From positions 1 to 36,010 of the forward strand of contig JAOTWB010000022.1 of assembly GCA_029863125.1 (NCBI GenBank): a DNA stretch of 36,010 nucleotides, written 5' to 3'. Numbering within the stretch: the stretch's first letter is position 1; each line of letters opens with the position of its first letter. Position numbers and translations under genes: made by a program. The DNA comes from Gammaproteobacteria bacterium (GTDB lineage: Bacteria; Pseudomonadota; Gammaproteobacteria; Steroidobacterales; Woeseiaceae). The notes under the pieces are model-generated. The model was not told where the DNA came from. It was given only the letters and a program-made list of their open reading frames with translations, and ran no database searches. Of the stretch, positions 1-8,974 are shown in pieces.

Positions 1-245
1 TTCGCAGGGGCTGCAGTTTTCACGGCATGGCTCTTAACGTCGATGTGGATCTGGAGCCATTTTCACGTATCAATCCCTGCGGATACAGTGAACTCGAGAT
101 GACCGATCTGCGAAGACTCGGCGTCGATACGAATCTCGGTGATGTATGGCCGCGGCTGCTGCCGCATTTCCTGCGTCATTCGGGTTTTGCTGACGCGACC
201 GTCGTCCGTAGCAACGACGAACTACCCGCGGCTAGGTTCGATTGA
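1..245 (+). CDS. lipB: Octanoyltransferase LipB, C-terminal part (5' end outside window)
   Basis: This is the last ~80 codons of an octanoyl-[ACP]:protein octanoyltransferase, which moves octanoyl groups from acyl carrier protein to lipoyl domains such as GcvH, also encoded in this window. The frame is open from base 3. It shows the LipB block [13 protein letters not shown], then [16 protein letters not shown], whose Cys is the acyl-thioester cysteine of the family. The gene starts left of the window, so the catalytic Lys is not visible. Its stop codon lies inside the 3' end of the convergent murU gene (14-bp overlap). Identification rests on these family motifs and is firm. Confidence 0.93.
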   Translation, partial: RRGCSFHGMALNVDVDLEPFSRINPCGYSELEMTDLRRLGVDTNLGDVWPRLLPHFLRHSGFADATVVRSNDELPAARFD

Positions 246-885
246 GTGCGTCAAGTCGCGCCAGCGTGCCAACGTCAGCCCAAAGTCCCTCGTAAAGTTC
301 GCCCGATACCTGGCCGGCGTCGACTGCTTCGCGCAGCATGGGAGCCAGCGGAAATCTGCCTGCTTCGCAGTCGTGGAAAAACTCCGGTCTATAGATTGCG
401 ATACCGCTGAACGTCAGCTTTGCTACATCGCTATTGCGAATCAGCCCTTCCTGCAGGTCGAAATCACCGTGCGTACGATAGGCCGGCGTCGGCACCATGA
501 CGAGATGAGCCAGGATCTCATCAGCCAATTCGGTCCGTGGAACCGGCATGTCCGTGTAAACATCCGCGTTCACGGCCAGGAAAGGCTTGTTGCCCAGCAG
601 CGGTAACGCCTTGTGAATGCCGCCGCCGGTCTCGAGGACATTGTCGCCTTCCTGGCTATAGATAACCTGCAGGCCGTAACGAGCACCGGAGCCGACACGG
701 CTGACAATCTCGGCGCCCAGCCAGCCCAGATTGATAACGACGGTTTCTACGCCGGCATCTCGCATACTGGCAAGGTGCCTTTCAAGCAAACTCCGCCCAC
801 GAATTTCGACGAGAGCCTTGGGAATGTTATCGGTCAATGGTCGCAAACGCTCTCCGCGCCCTGCGGCAAGAATCATGGCATTCAT
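232..885 (-). CDS. murU: N-acetylmuramate alpha-1-phosphate uridylyltransferase MurU
   Basis: A 217-residue nucleotidyltransferase that makes UDP-MurNAc from MurNAc-1-phosphate and UTP in the cytoplasm. This is the peptidoglycan recycling shortcut that bypasses MurA. The N-terminus has the sugar-nucleotidyltransferase signature [12 protein letters not shown] followed by PKALVEI, and NADVYTD matches the metal-binding Asp region. Length agrees with the family. Its ATG overlaps the stop codon of the upstream kinase gene (ATGA), so the two are translationally coupled and should act in sequence: the kinase makes the sugar-1-phosphate and MurU activates it. The family also contains mannose-1-phosphate guanylyltransferase-like members, but the AmgK neighbour favours MurU. 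Confidence 0.9.
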   Translation of the reverse strand: MNAMILAAGRGERLRPLTDNIPKALVEIRGRSLLERHLASMRDAGVETVVINLGWLGAEIVSRVGSGARYGLQVIYSQEGDNVLETGGGIHKALPLLGNKPFLAVNADVYTDMPVPRTELADEILAHLVMVPTPAYRTHGDFDLQEGLIRNSDVAKLTFSGIAIYRPEFFHDCEAGRFPLAPMLREAVDAGQVSGELYEGLWADVGTLARLDALNRT

Positions 886-1904
886 GATGCGCTAACCAGT
901 GTCGGCAACACCTGCTGCTCGACGAGTCGAACGAGAAACTGCAGCTCCTCGTAATGCGGGCCGAGCTCAATGACATACGACAATGTGCGTGGAATATCGG
1001 CCATGTAGGCTGCTTTGCCATCACGGTGATTGAGTCGCGCGAAAATCCCCGCAGCCTTCAGATGCCGCTGCACGCCCATGAGTTCGAAGTAGCGACGAAA
1101 CTGCATTTCGTCGACCTGCACGCGCATCGACCGGTCGAGCGCGCGGTAAAACTCCAGCGCCCAATGCCTGACCTGCTCGGCCGACCAGCGCACGTAACAG
1201 TCTTTGAGCAGTGACACCAGGTCGTAAGTGAGCGGACCTTCAACGGCATCCTGAAAGTCGAGAATGCCGGGATTATCATCGCCGGTGATCATCAGATTTC
1301 TCGAGTGGTAGTCGCGGTGCACGAAAACCTGCGGCTGATGCAGCGCGTTGTCTACCAGCATGTCGCAACACGTTTGCCAAGCCGCTTCTTCCGCGGCGGT
1401 GAACGATAGCTGCAGGTGCTTGCCGCAAAGCCAGTCATGAAAGAGCGACAGTTCGAACCGCAGAAGTTCATCGTCGTATGGCGGCAGCGATGCCTGGTAA
1501 GCCGTGCCACGACGCTGCATCGTGAGAAGCGCGGCTATCGCGTCTGCGTACAGCCGCTCGGCGGCGCCAGGATTGCGCCGCAGTTCATCGAGGTACAGGC
1601 GCGATCCCAGGTCGGTAAGCAGCAGAAATCCGTCGTCGAGATTCGCAGCGATAACTCGCGGTGCGTTGAGTCGCATCGCCTCGAGGTAACCCGCCACGCG
1701 CACAAACGGCAGGCAGTCTTCCTGCCCGGGCGGCGCGTCCATGACGATGAAACTCTCAGCCCCGGCCCGCAATCGAAAATATCGCCGAAAGCTCGCATCA
1801 CCGGATGCCGGAGTCGGTTCGCAGCCGACTACCGCATCGATGCTGTTGATCCAGTCTTTCAGCGCGGCCAGGCGGTCGTCACTGGCAGCCTTCGGAATAT
1901 CGAT
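882..1904 (-). CDS. amgK: Anomeric MurNAc/GlcNAc kinase AmgK (start codon unusual)
   Basis: An aminoglycoside-phosphotransferase-fold sugar kinase that phosphorylates MurNAc (and GlcNAc) at C1, feeding MurU. Kinase motifs are clear: VFVHRDYHSRNLM (catalytic HxD) and GILDFQDAVEGP (metal-binding Asp). The conserved AmgK N-terminal block ASGDASFRRYFR is encoded upstream of the first canonical start (TTG at 1774), so the protein must begin earlier. In that frame there is no ATG, GTG or TTG before the upstream TAG. The best placed candidate is ATC at 1904-1902, 7 nt after a GGAG Shine-Dalgarno sequence (1915-1912); ATT at 1898 is another. Starting at 1904 gives about 340 residues, close to the Pseudomonas enzyme. 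Function is secure, the start is not. Confidence 0.85.
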   Translation of the reverse strand: MDIPKAASDDRLAALKDWINSIDAVVGCEPTPASGDASFRRYFRLRAGAESFIVMDAPPGQEDCLPFVRVAGYLEAMRLNAPRVIAANLDDGFLLLTDLGSRLYLDELRRNPGAAERLYADAIAALLTMQRRGTAYQASLPPYDDELLRFELSLFHDWLCGKHLQLSFTAAEEAAWQTCCDMLVDNALHQPQVFVHRDYHSRNLMITGDDNPGILDFQDAVEGPLTYDLVSLLKDCYVRWSAEQVRHWALEFYRALDRSMRVQVDEMQFRRYFELMGVQRHLKAAGIFARLNHRDGKAAYMADIPRTLSYVIELGPHYEELQFLVRLVEQQVLPTLVSAS

Positions 1905-1962
1905 ATGAGTTCTCCGTAACGCGTTGAAGCGCCTAAAAAACTATGCGAAGGTAACACACGAA

Positions 1963-4218
1963 ATGCATGCTAACATCCCGGTCATATTTGCACTGCCCCT
2001 ACGTGACCGGACCTCGAAATTGTCTGCGAAGCCACCAATTCTTGCTTGCTGCCTGCTGGCGGTCACCTGTGCGCACGGATCGGACCGGCTTGCCTGCGAA
2101 ACGTCCATCGGTGAATCGCTGGCTCTGGATCCGACGCTATCGCGGGTCCCGCTCGATGATCCCGACAGCATTGTGTTCGAAGCCGGTCAACTCGAGGCGC
2201 GAATCGGCAAGGAGCCGATCGCGAGAATGAGCGGCGGCGTACTGCTGCGACGACAGGACAAGCTCGCCGGTGCCGAGGCGGCCCGATACGATCCGGAGCA
2301 GAAGGCAATCTTCCTCGAAGGAGACGTGCGCTACGAGGACCCCGGCACGCAGATTCACAGTGACCTGGCAGAATTTTCCTATGAAAGCGGCCGCATTCGT
2401 TTCGAAGGCGCAGAGTTTTCGCTTGGCAGCACTAACGCACGCGGCGCAGCCGGAGTGCTCGAGATCAACCGGGAGGGCAAGCTGATACTCGAGGGCGTCG
2501 AATACACGACCTGTCCGCCCGGATCGGAAGACTGGTTGCTGCAGGGTAAGTCCATCGAACTTGATACCAGCAAGGGCGTTGGCAGGGCCAAGGGCATCAA
2601 GCTGGAATTCAAAGGCGTGCCAATACTGTACGCACCCTACCTGTCATTCCCGCTCAGCGATGCACGCAAATCCGGCTTTCTAACCCCCGAGATCGGCAGT
2701 TCGGATCGCGGCGGTAACGAGATTCGTTTGCCCTACTACTGGAACATCGCGCCAAATTACGACGCCACCATCACGCCCCGCCTGCTTACAAGTCGCGGCG
2801 TACAGCTGGAGACGCAGTTTCGCTACCTGACGCCGCGCAACGAGGGCATAGTCAGTGCCGACTATTTGCCCGATGACAGCACCGTGAACCAGGCGCGCCA
2901 CCAGATGCGCGTCCAGCACCGAACGTTGTTCGAAAACGGCTGGCGAAACCGGATCGACTACCGGGAAGTCTCGGACAACCAGTATTTCGAGGATCTTGGT
3001 GGCAGCCAGAGCATATCCAGTATCACGCACCTCAATCGCAGCGTGCGTTTCGACTTTTTCGGGGATCGTTATTCCTTGTTCGGACAGGTCCAGGACTATC
3101 AGACCATCGATGACGCGATACAGCCGATCGATGAACCCTATCGCCGCCTACCCCAACTGCTGGCCAGCGGCTCGTGGCCACTCGGCTTGCTGCGCCTTGG
3201 TGCTCAGGCCGAAGTCGTTAATTTCGATCGCGATGTGGGGGTAACCGGCTGGCGCGTCAATGCGGCTCCTTCACTGGAAATTCCATTCTCAGGGCCCGGC
3301 TGGTTTGTTACACCCGCGATGTCCCTGGACCACACGCGTTACGAACTCAGCGATACGTCGTCCGGTGCAGAGACGGATCCGACCCGCACCGTGCCCATCG
3401 CCAGCCTGGATACCGGCATGGTGCTCGAACGCTCACTCAACGGTGCAGACCGCCTGCAGACGATCGAGCCGCGGCTTTTATACGTGCACATTCCGTACCG
3501 TGACCAGGCGGGCCTGCCCGTCTTCGATACGATCACACCGGACATCAATCTTGTGCAGCTGTACCGCAAGAACCGGTTTCTTGGCATCGATCGCATAGGA
3601 GACACCGACCAGCTCAGCATTGGCGTCACATCGCGGATTCTTGACGTCTCCTCGGGCCGCGAACTGATGACGGCAACCGTCGGCCAGACACGCTACTTTG
3701 GCGACCGGTTCGTAACGCTGCCTGGAATGGCCGCTTCAACTTTTGAAACCTCGGACTACATTGCACAGCTGCGCTTTCTCCTCTGGAAGAATGTCAATTT
3801 CGACTTCGGACACCAGTGGGGTACCGGCGCCAGTGGTACGACAAAATCGGAAGCGCGCCTGCAATACCGCCCGGCCGGCAAAAAAATCCTGAATCTCGCC
3901 TATCGATTTCGGCGCGAGTCCTTGGAACAAGGCGACCTGTCGTGGTCCTGGCCTGTTAGCACGAAGTGGAACTTCGTCGGTCGCTACAACTTCTCGTTCC
4001 GCGATCAGGAAGCGCTGGAACAGTTTTTCGGCCTTGAATACGAAAGCTGCTGCTGGGGACTGAGGCTGGTATCCCGCCGCTACATATCCACGCGCGACGG
4101 AACTCGGGATTCTTCAATTGGTCTGCAGCTGGTACTGAAGGGAATGACAAGCGTTGGCGCAGCGGCAGACAAACTTCTTGAACGTGGTATTCTTGGCTAT
4201 TCTCCAGACCTCCGGTAG
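1963..4218 (+). CDS. lptD: LPS-assembly outer membrane protein LptD
   Basis: Outer-membrane beta-barrel that inserts lipopolysaccharide into the outer leaflet together with the lipoprotein LptE (not in this window). From the ATG at 1963 it is 751 residues. It has a hydrophobic signal segment near residues 22-38, a periplasmic OstA/LptA-like jellyroll (about 65-200), then the barrel, starting around the conserved YAPYLSFPLSDARKSG block. The four disulfide cysteines expected of LptD are present: C45, C184 and the adjacent pair C696/C697 near the C-terminus. A TTG at 1924 would extend the protein by 13 residues, but 1963 has an AAGG-like ribosome site and is preferred. It heads a tightly spaced operon with surA, whose product is the chaperone LptD depends on. 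Confidence 0.96.
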   Translation: MHANIPVIFALPLRDRTSKLSAKPPILACCLLAVTCAHGSDRLACETSIGESLALDPTLSRVPLDDPDSIVFEAGQLEARIGKEPIARMSGGVLLRRQDKLAGAEAARYDPEQKAIFLEGDVRYEDPGTQIHSDLAEFSYESGRIRFEGAEFSLGSTNARGAAGVLEINREGKLILEGVEYTTCPPGSEDWLLQGKSIELDTSKGVGRAKGIKLEFKGVPILYAPYLSFPLSDARKSGFLTPEIGSSDRGGNEIRLPYYWNIAPNYDATITPRLLTSRGVQLETQFRYLTPRNEGIVSADYLPDDSTVNQARHQMRVQHRTLFENGWRNRIDYREVSDNQYFEDLGGSQSISSITHLNRSVRFDFFGDRYSLFGQVQDYQTIDDAIQPIDEPYRRLPQLLASGSWPLGLLRLGAQAEVVNFDRDVGVTGWRVNAAPSLEIPFSGPGWFVTPAMSLDHTRYELSDTSSGAETDPTRTVPIASLDTGMVLERSLNGADRLQTIEPRLLYVHIPYRDQAGLPVFDTITPDINLVQLYRKNRFLGIDRIGDTDQLSIGVTSRILDVSSGRELMTATVGQTRYFGDRFVTLPGMAASTFETSDYIAQLRFLLWKNVNFDFGHQWGTGASGTTKSEARLQYRPAGKKILNLAYRFRRESLEQGDLSWSWPVSTKWNFVGRYNFSFRDQEALEQFFGLEYESCCWGLRLVSRRYISTRDGTRDSSIGLQLVLKGMTSVGAAADKLLERGILGYSPDLR

Positions 4219-4224
4219 ACAATT

Positions 4225-5523
4225 GTGAGTAAAATCAATGCCTTATGCGCACTGACCGCATTGGTAGGCGCGCCGGCTGTGGCCGTCGGCGATCTCTCGG
4301 AAACCGGCGAGTTCCTCGACGGCATCGCCGCTATCGTGAACGAAGGCGTGGTGCTCAGGAGTCAGTTCAATGAACAGATGAACCTGATCCTGGAGCGCGC
4401 GGAAAAACAGGGCATGCAGCTGCCGCCCGCCGGCGTACTCGAGGAGCAGGTTCTCGAACGGTTGATTCTCAGCGAGATCCAGCTGCAGCGTGCGGAGCGC
4501 ATTGGCCTGCAGGTCTCCGACGCGATGCTCAACAATTCGATCGCGCGCATCGCCGCTCAGAACGGCGTCGCCTTCGAAGACATGCCGGCGCTGCTCGCGA
4601 AGGACGGCGTCAATTACACGGAGTTTCGTCGCGACCTGCGTGACGAAATTACTATCGAGCAGTTGCGCCGCATCGAGGTAGGCCAAAGCATCAATGTTTC
4701 CGATCGTGAAGTCCAGCAGTGCATCGTCGATCTCGAAACGAATGTCGTAGTCAATTCCGATTGGGTGTTGTCGCATATTCTGCTGCCGTTCGGCGCCTCT
4801 GCGACCGCCGAAGAGAGGGATGAGGTCGAGCAGCTGGCCAACGACATTTACGCTCAACTCCAGGACGATGCGGATTTTCGCGAACTCGCGATCCGATACT
4901 CAAAAGGCCCAACCGCACTCGAAGGGGGATCGCTCGGTCCCATGCGGGGTCAGAATGTTCCCACACTGTTTGCCGACATACTGCCCGGGATGAAGGCCGG
5001 CGACGTGTCGCAACCGTTTCGCAAAGGAACCAGCTTTCACATAGTCAAAGTCGATAACCTGAAAAGTGCCGTCGAACGCAGCGAAATCAACCAGGTCAAG
5101 GCGCGCCACATCCTGATAACGCCCAACGAAATCATTGACGACGACACGGCGAAGCAACGGCTGGATGAAGCGCTGGCAAAGATCCGGGCGGGCGAAGATT
5201 TCGGCGAACAAGCAAAACTGCTTTCTGATGATCCAGGCTCGGCAAATCTCGGCGGTGACCTCGGATGGGCCGGCCCGGGAACGTTTGTACCGGAATTCGA
5301 CGCCGTGATAAACGAAGCGGAAATCGGCGAGGTCAGTGAACCGTTTCGCAGCCAGTTCGGATGGCACATCGTCGAGGTGCTCGATCGACGTGTCTACGAC
5401 AACACTGAAGACCTCAAGAAACTCAACTGCGACATGCGCATTCGCAACAGTAAGATGGAAGAGGAAACACAGCTGTGGATGCAACGCCTTCGCGATGAGG
5501 CCTTCGTCGATCCGCGCATCTGA
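4225..5523 (+). CDS. surA: Periplasmic chaperone / peptidyl-prolyl isomerase SurA
   Basis: Periplasmic folding chaperone for outer-membrane proteins, LptD being a known major client in E. coli. It is 432 residues with a GTG start 6 nt after the lptD stop. A short N-terminal signal segment is followed by the SurA N-domain, which opens with LDGIAAIVNEGVVLRSQF. Two parvulin domains follow: one from about residue 178 (VLSHILLPFG) to 277, the second from about 290 (VKARHILITP) to 390, ending FGWHIVEVLDRR. The C-terminal helix then returns to the N-domain, the usual SurA order. Position in the lptD operon is conserved across gammaproteobacteria. Confidence 0.96.
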   Translation: MSKINALCALTALVGAPAVAVGDLSETGEFLDGIAAIVNEGVVLRSQFNEQMNLILERAEKQGMQLPPAGVLEEQVLERLILSEIQLQRAERIGLQVSDAMLNNSIARIAAQNGVAFEDMPALLAKDGVNYTEFRRDLRDEITIEQLRRIEVGQSINVSDREVQQCIVDLETNVVVNSDWVLSHILLPFGASATAEERDEVEQLANDIYAQLQDDADFRELAIRYSKGPTALEGGSLGPMRGQNVPTLFADILPGMKAGDVSQPFRKGTSFHIVKVDNLKSAVERSEINQVKARHILITPNEIIDDDTAKQRLDEALAKIRAGEDFGEQAKLLSDDPGSANLGGDLGWAGPGTFVPEFDAVINEAEIGEVSEPFRSQFGWHIVEVLDRRVYDNTEDLKKLNCDMRIRNSKMEEETQLWMQRLRDEAFVDPRI

Positions 5524-5525
5524 GC

Positions 5526-6428
5526 GTGAACCTGGACAAACCACTGGCAGTCACGGCCGGCGAACCCGCCGGCATCGGTCCCGAGCTCTGTAACGCACTG
5601 GCGGACTCCGCCTACGCGGAGGATGTCGTCATTATCGGCGACAGATCCCGGCTTAGCCGCCGGCTGCGCGTCATCGACACGCCCTATCCTGCGCCGGTAA
5701 TCCCGGGCAAACCCGACCCGGCGAATGCCAGGACACTGCTGGACGGCCTGACGACGGCGGTCAACGGTTGCCTCGACGGGGAGTTTTCCGGTCTCGTCAC
5801 CCTGCCCGTCGCGAAGAGCGTCATCGCCGATGCCGGTATCCGGTTTACGGGCCATACGGAGCTGCTGGCGGAACTGACGGACACGGCGTTGCCGGTGATG
5901 ATGCTCGTTGCCGGTGAGCTGCGCGTTGCGCTCGCCAGCACGCATATACCCTTGAGCGCGGTTCCGGGCTACATCAGCCAGGAGCGTCTTCGCAGCGTCA
6001 TCAGGATTCTCGATAGCGAGCTGCGCTCGAAATTCAAAATTTCGATCCCTGAAATTATCGTGTGCGGACTCAATCCACATGCCGGCGAAGGGGGTCTCCT
6101 CGGGAACGAAGACCGCGATATCATCGCGCCGGTCGTCGACGAGCTGTCGGCCCAGGGCCTGCATTTACGCGGACCCCTGCCTGCAGACACGGCCTTTACG
6201 CCGGCCGCCGGTCGCAAAGACGCCGTTCTCGCCATGTACCACGACCAGGGGCTGCCCGTGTTGAAGTACGCGGGCTTCGGCCATGCCGTCAACGTGACCC
6301 TGGGCCTGCCGATAATTCGCACGTCGGTCGATCATGGCACCGCATTCGACATCGCGGGCAGCGGCAAGGCCGATACAGGCAGTCTGTTCGCGGCGATCGA
6401 ACTCGCCGCAAGACTGGTCGGCAAATAG
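5526..6428 (+). CDS. pdxA: 4-hydroxythreonine-4-phosphate dehydrogenase PdxA
   Basis: NAD-dependent enzyme of pyridoxal 5'-phosphate synthesis. It oxidises 4-phosphohydroxy-L-threonine, whose product is used by PdxJ. Three metal-binding histidine motifs are intact: FTGHTELL, CGLNPHAGEGG and AMYHDQGLPV. The C-terminal TSVDHGTAFDIAG is also typical. At 300 residues it is about 30 shorter than E. coli PdxA. By eye the missing stretch lies around residues 45-70, between the N-terminal domain and the substrate loop, and no catalytic motif is lost. The GTG start lies 2 nt after surA. PLP made by this pathway is needed by kynureninase and GcvP encoded in this window. Confidence 0.95.
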   Translation: MNLDKPLAVTAGEPAGIGPELCNALADSAYAEDVVIIGDRSRLSRRLRVIDTPYPAPVIPGKPDPANARTLLDGLTTAVNGCLDGEFSGLVTLPVAKSVIADAGIRFTGHTELLAELTDTALPVMMLVAGELRVALASTHIPLSAVPGYISQERLRSVIRILDSELRSKFKISIPEIIVCGLNPHAGEGGLLGNEDRDIIAPVVDELSAQGLHLRGPLPADTAFTPAAGRKDAVLAMYHDQGLPVLKYAGFGHAVNVTLGLPIIRTSVDHGTAFDIAGSGKADTGSLFAAIELAARLVGK

Positions 6429-7219
6429 TGGCTGCTCGACGGGCCCGCAAGCGATTCGGCCAGCACTTCCTGACAGACCCCGGCGTTATCGACGCGATTA
6501 TTGAGCGCATTCACGCCACAAAGCAGGACATCATTGTGGAGATCGGCCCGGGGCATGGGGCCATTACCCGCGCACTCGCGCGCCAGGCCGGCCATCTGCA
6601 TGCGATCGAACTCGATCGCGACCTGGCCGCCAAACTCAGGACACGCTTTGCCGACAATCCTGCGGTCACCATTCACGAGGCGGATGCGCTGTCCTTCGAC
6701 TTTGCAATGCTCGGCGAGCGCTTACGCATTGTCGGTAATCTGCCCTATAACATTTCGACGCCCCTGCTTTTCCACCTGCTGAAATTCCGCGACCGGATTG
6801 TCGACATGCATTTCATGCTGCAAAAGGAAGTCGTTGATCGCATAGCGGCAGGGCCCGGCAGCAAAGCTTACGGTCGCCTGGGAATCATGCTCGGTTTGCA
6901 CATGAGTATTGAATCCTTATTCGAAGTGGACCGGCTCGCATTTGATCCGCCGCCGGCCGTGACGTCGGCCGTCGTACGGCTGGACCCTCTGCCGCCCGAC
7001 ACGTTTGCTATAGAAGATGAGGCCGCGCTTTCGACCCTGGTCGCCACTGCTTTCATGCAGCGCCGCAAGACCTTGCGCAACTCCCTCAAGAGGGTCGCGC
7101 AGGCGGCCGACTTCGACGCGGTCGGCATCGACGCCGGGCTTCGGCCGGAACAGATCAGTATCGCCGAGTATGTCGCCCTCGGAAATCACCTGAAACAAAA
7201 ATCAGCGCGCCAACGCTAG
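6428..7219 (+). CDS. rsmA: 16S rRNA dimethyladenosine transferase RsmA (KsgA)
   Basis: SAM-dependent methyltransferase that dimethylates the two adjacent adenosines in the 3'-terminal helix of 16S rRNA during 30S maturation. Visible motifs are KRFGQHFL at residues 8-15, the SAM-binding VEIGPGHGAIT, the ELDRD acidic loop and the catalytic NLPYNIS. The start is GTG at 6428, which shares one base with the pdxA stop (TAGTG); a longer reading through pdxA has no support. The resulting 263 residues match the family (E. coli 273). Confidence 0.96.
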   Translation: MAARRARKRFGQHFLTDPGVIDAIIERIHATKQDIIVEIGPGHGAITRALARQAGHLHAIELDRDLAAKLRTRFADNPAVTIHEADALSFDFAMLGERLRIVGNLPYNISTPLLFHLLKFRDRIVDMHFMLQKEVVDRIAAGPGSKAYGRLGIMLGLHMSIESLFEVDRLAFDPPPAVTSAVVRLDPLPPDTFAIEDEAALSTLVATAFMQRRKTLRNSLKRVAQAADFDAVGIDAGLRPEQISIAEYVALGNHLKQKSARQR

Positions 7220-7242
7220 AGGGCTTACGTTAGAATATCGCC

Positions 7243-7623
7243 ATGGACGAAAACCAGTTCGACATCCGCATCCAGGTTGCGACAAGCTATATCGATGAAC
7301 AATCGGAACCCGATGCCGATCGATACGTGTTCGCTTATACGATCACGATTTCCAACAACGGGGACGTGGCGGCGAAACTGCTCAGCCGCCACTGGATCAT
7401 TACCGACGCCAATGGCAAGGTTCAGGAAGTCAGCGGCGATGGCGTTGTCGGTGAGCAGCCGCATCTAAACCCCGGCGAACGTTTTCGGTACTCGAGCGGG
7501 GCTGTCCTCGAAACGCCAGTCGGCGCCATGCAGGGTCTGTATCGCATGGAAACGGACAGCGGCGCGAGCTTCGACGCGCCGATCGCACCCTTCACACTGG
7601 CAGTCCCCGGCCTGCTCCACTAG
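7243..7623 (+). CDS. apaG: Co2+/Mg2+ efflux protein ApaG
   Basis: A 126-residue single-domain protein of the ApaG/DUF525 family with an immunoglobulin/fibronectin-like beta fold. Family landmarks present are YTITISNNG near residue 32, RHWIITDANGK, and the glycine-rich GDGVVGEQP loop followed by LNPGERFRYSSG. The cellular role remains unsettled; the name comes from cobalt resistance phenotypes. It lies 23 nt after rsmA and 11 nt before apaH, the usual order. Confidence 0.95.
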   Translation: MDENQFDIRIQVATSYIDEQSEPDADRYVFAYTITISNNGDVAAKLLSRHWIITDANGKVQEVSGDGVVGEQPHLNPGERFRYSSGAVLETPVGAMQGLYRMETDSGASFDAPIAPFTLAVPGLLH

Positions 7624-7634
7624 GTAACGTGTTC

Positions 7635-8456
7635 ATGGCAGTTTATGCAATCGGCGATCTGCAGGGCTGCTACGATCCATTTCGCAGGCTGCTTGACGAA
7701 ATCAGGTTCGAGCCCTCCAGGGACACGCTCTGGCTGACCGGCGACCTCGTTAATCGCGGACCCAAGTCACTGAAGACGCTGCGTTTTGTGAAGAAGCTCG
7801 GTGATTCCGTCAACACGGTGCTCGGCAACCACGACCTGCACCTGCTGGCGCTCGAGGCCGGCGTCGTGCGTTTCGGAAAACGATTCGGCTCCCTGCAGAA
7901 ATTACTCAACGCACCGGATGTCGCAGAGCTGTGCGACTGGCTGCGACACCGGCCCCTCGCGCATTACGACGAAGATCTCGACACCCTGCTCGTGCACGCC
8001 GGCACGCACCCGAGCTGGAGCGTCAAGAAGACCCTGGCGCTCGCCGCTGAGGTCGAGGCCGCGCTGCAGGCCTATGACTATCCGACCTTGCTCGGCAAAA
8101 TGTACGGCAACACACCCAACGCATGGTCCAACAAGCTGTCCGGCTACAAGCGCCTGCGCTTTATCATCAATTGCCTGACACGCATGCGCATGATTACGGC
8201 GGCGGGACATCTCGACCTCAGCTTCAGCGGCCCCCCGTGGCGCGCGCGCAAGGGCGAAATACCGTGGTACAACGCTAAAAAACCCGCCTGGCAGGGTACG
8301 CGCATCATCTTCGGCCACTGGTCGGTGCTCGGACTTATCGTGCTCCCTGAATTAATCAGCCTGGATACCGGCTGCGTCTGGGGCCGCCAGCTTACTGCCG
8401 TGCGAATCGACAAACGAATTCCACGTGTCGTACAGGTCAGGGGGCAGCGAAATTGA
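7635..8456 (+). CDS. apaH: Symmetrical bis(5'-nucleosyl)-tetraphosphatase ApaH
   Basis: Metallophosphoesterase that splits diadenosine tetraphosphate into two ADP and also removes Np4A caps from RNA in E. coli. The catalytic metal motifs are in order: IGDLQGCYD (residues 6-14), TGDLVNRGP and LGNHDLH. The ATG at 7635 is preferred to GTG at 7629 because an AGGT ribosome site lies about 9 nt upstream, and it gives 273 residues with the DLQGC motif at the usual distance. Its stop codon overlaps the start of the downstream dioxygenase gene, so kynurenine genes are read in the same operon. Confidence 0.96.
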   Translation: MAVYAIGDLQGCYDPFRRLLDEIRFEPSRDTLWLTGDLVNRGPKSLKTLRFVKKLGDSVNTVLGNHDLHLLALEAGVVRFGKRFGSLQKLLNAPDVAELCDWLRHRPLAHYDEDLDTLLVHAGTHPSWSVKKTLALAAEVEAALQAYDYPTLLGKMYGNTPNAWSNKLSGYKRLRFIINCLTRMRMITAAGHLDLSFSGPPWRARKGEIPWYNAKKPAWQGTRIIFGHWSVLGLIVLPELISLDTGCVWGRQLTAVRIDKRIPRVVQVRGQRN

Positions 8457-8974
8457 AATCATTAACACCGTTCAATCTCGCGGCCTGGATCGACGAGCAC
8501 CGCGACCGGCTGAAACCGCCGGTATGCAACCAGCAGGTCTTCGAAGAAGACGACTTTATCGTCATGATCGTTGGCGGCCCGAATTCGCGCAAGGATTATC
8601 ACGTGGATGAAGGCCCGGAATTGTTTTACCAGATCGACGGCCACATGGTCCTGCGGGTCATCGACGGTGGTGAGCGCAAAGACATCAGGATTGGTGAAGG
8701 CGAAATGCTGCTGTTGCCACCCAAAGTTCCGCATTCGCCACAGCGTTTCGCGGACACGGTTGGTCTCGTCGTAGAACGAATGCGGCTGCCGCATGAACTC
8801 GATGGCTTCATGTGGTTTTGTGAGAGCTGCAACAACAAGCTGTATGAAGAAAACGTCTATGTCGATGATATCGTCAAGCAGCTTCCGCCGATTTTCGATC
8901 GATTCTACGGCTCGAAAAAGCACCGCCGCTGCGACAAATGCGGCACTGTCATGCCCCGGCCCGGCAAGAATTGA
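8453..8974 (+). CDS. nbaC: 3-hydroxyanthranilate 3,4-dioxygenase
   Basis: Non-haem iron cupin dioxygenase that opens the ring of 3-hydroxyanthranilate. The product cyclises spontaneously to quinolinate, the NAD precursor. Iron ligands H50, E56 and H94 sit in DYHVDEGPELFYQ and PHSPQR. Substrate-binding R46, R98 and E109 are at the expected places. The C-terminus has the rubredoxin-like site of bacterial enzymes, C123-x-x-C126 and C160-x-x-C163. It is 173 residues. The only plausible start is TTG at 8453, overlapping the apaH stop (TTGA) and preceded by a GGGGG tract about 8 nt away, so expression is probably coupled to apaH. Also known as haaO; symbol use varies between species. Confidence 0.94.
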   Translation: MKSLTPFNLAAWIDEHRDRLKPPVCNQQVFEEDDFIVMIVGGPNSRKDYHVDEGPELFYQIDGHMVLRVIDGGERKDIRIGEGEMLLLPPKVPHSPQRFADTVGLVVERMRLPHELDGFMWFCESCNNKLYEENVYVDDIVKQLPPIFDRFYGSKKHRRCDKCGTVMPRPGKN

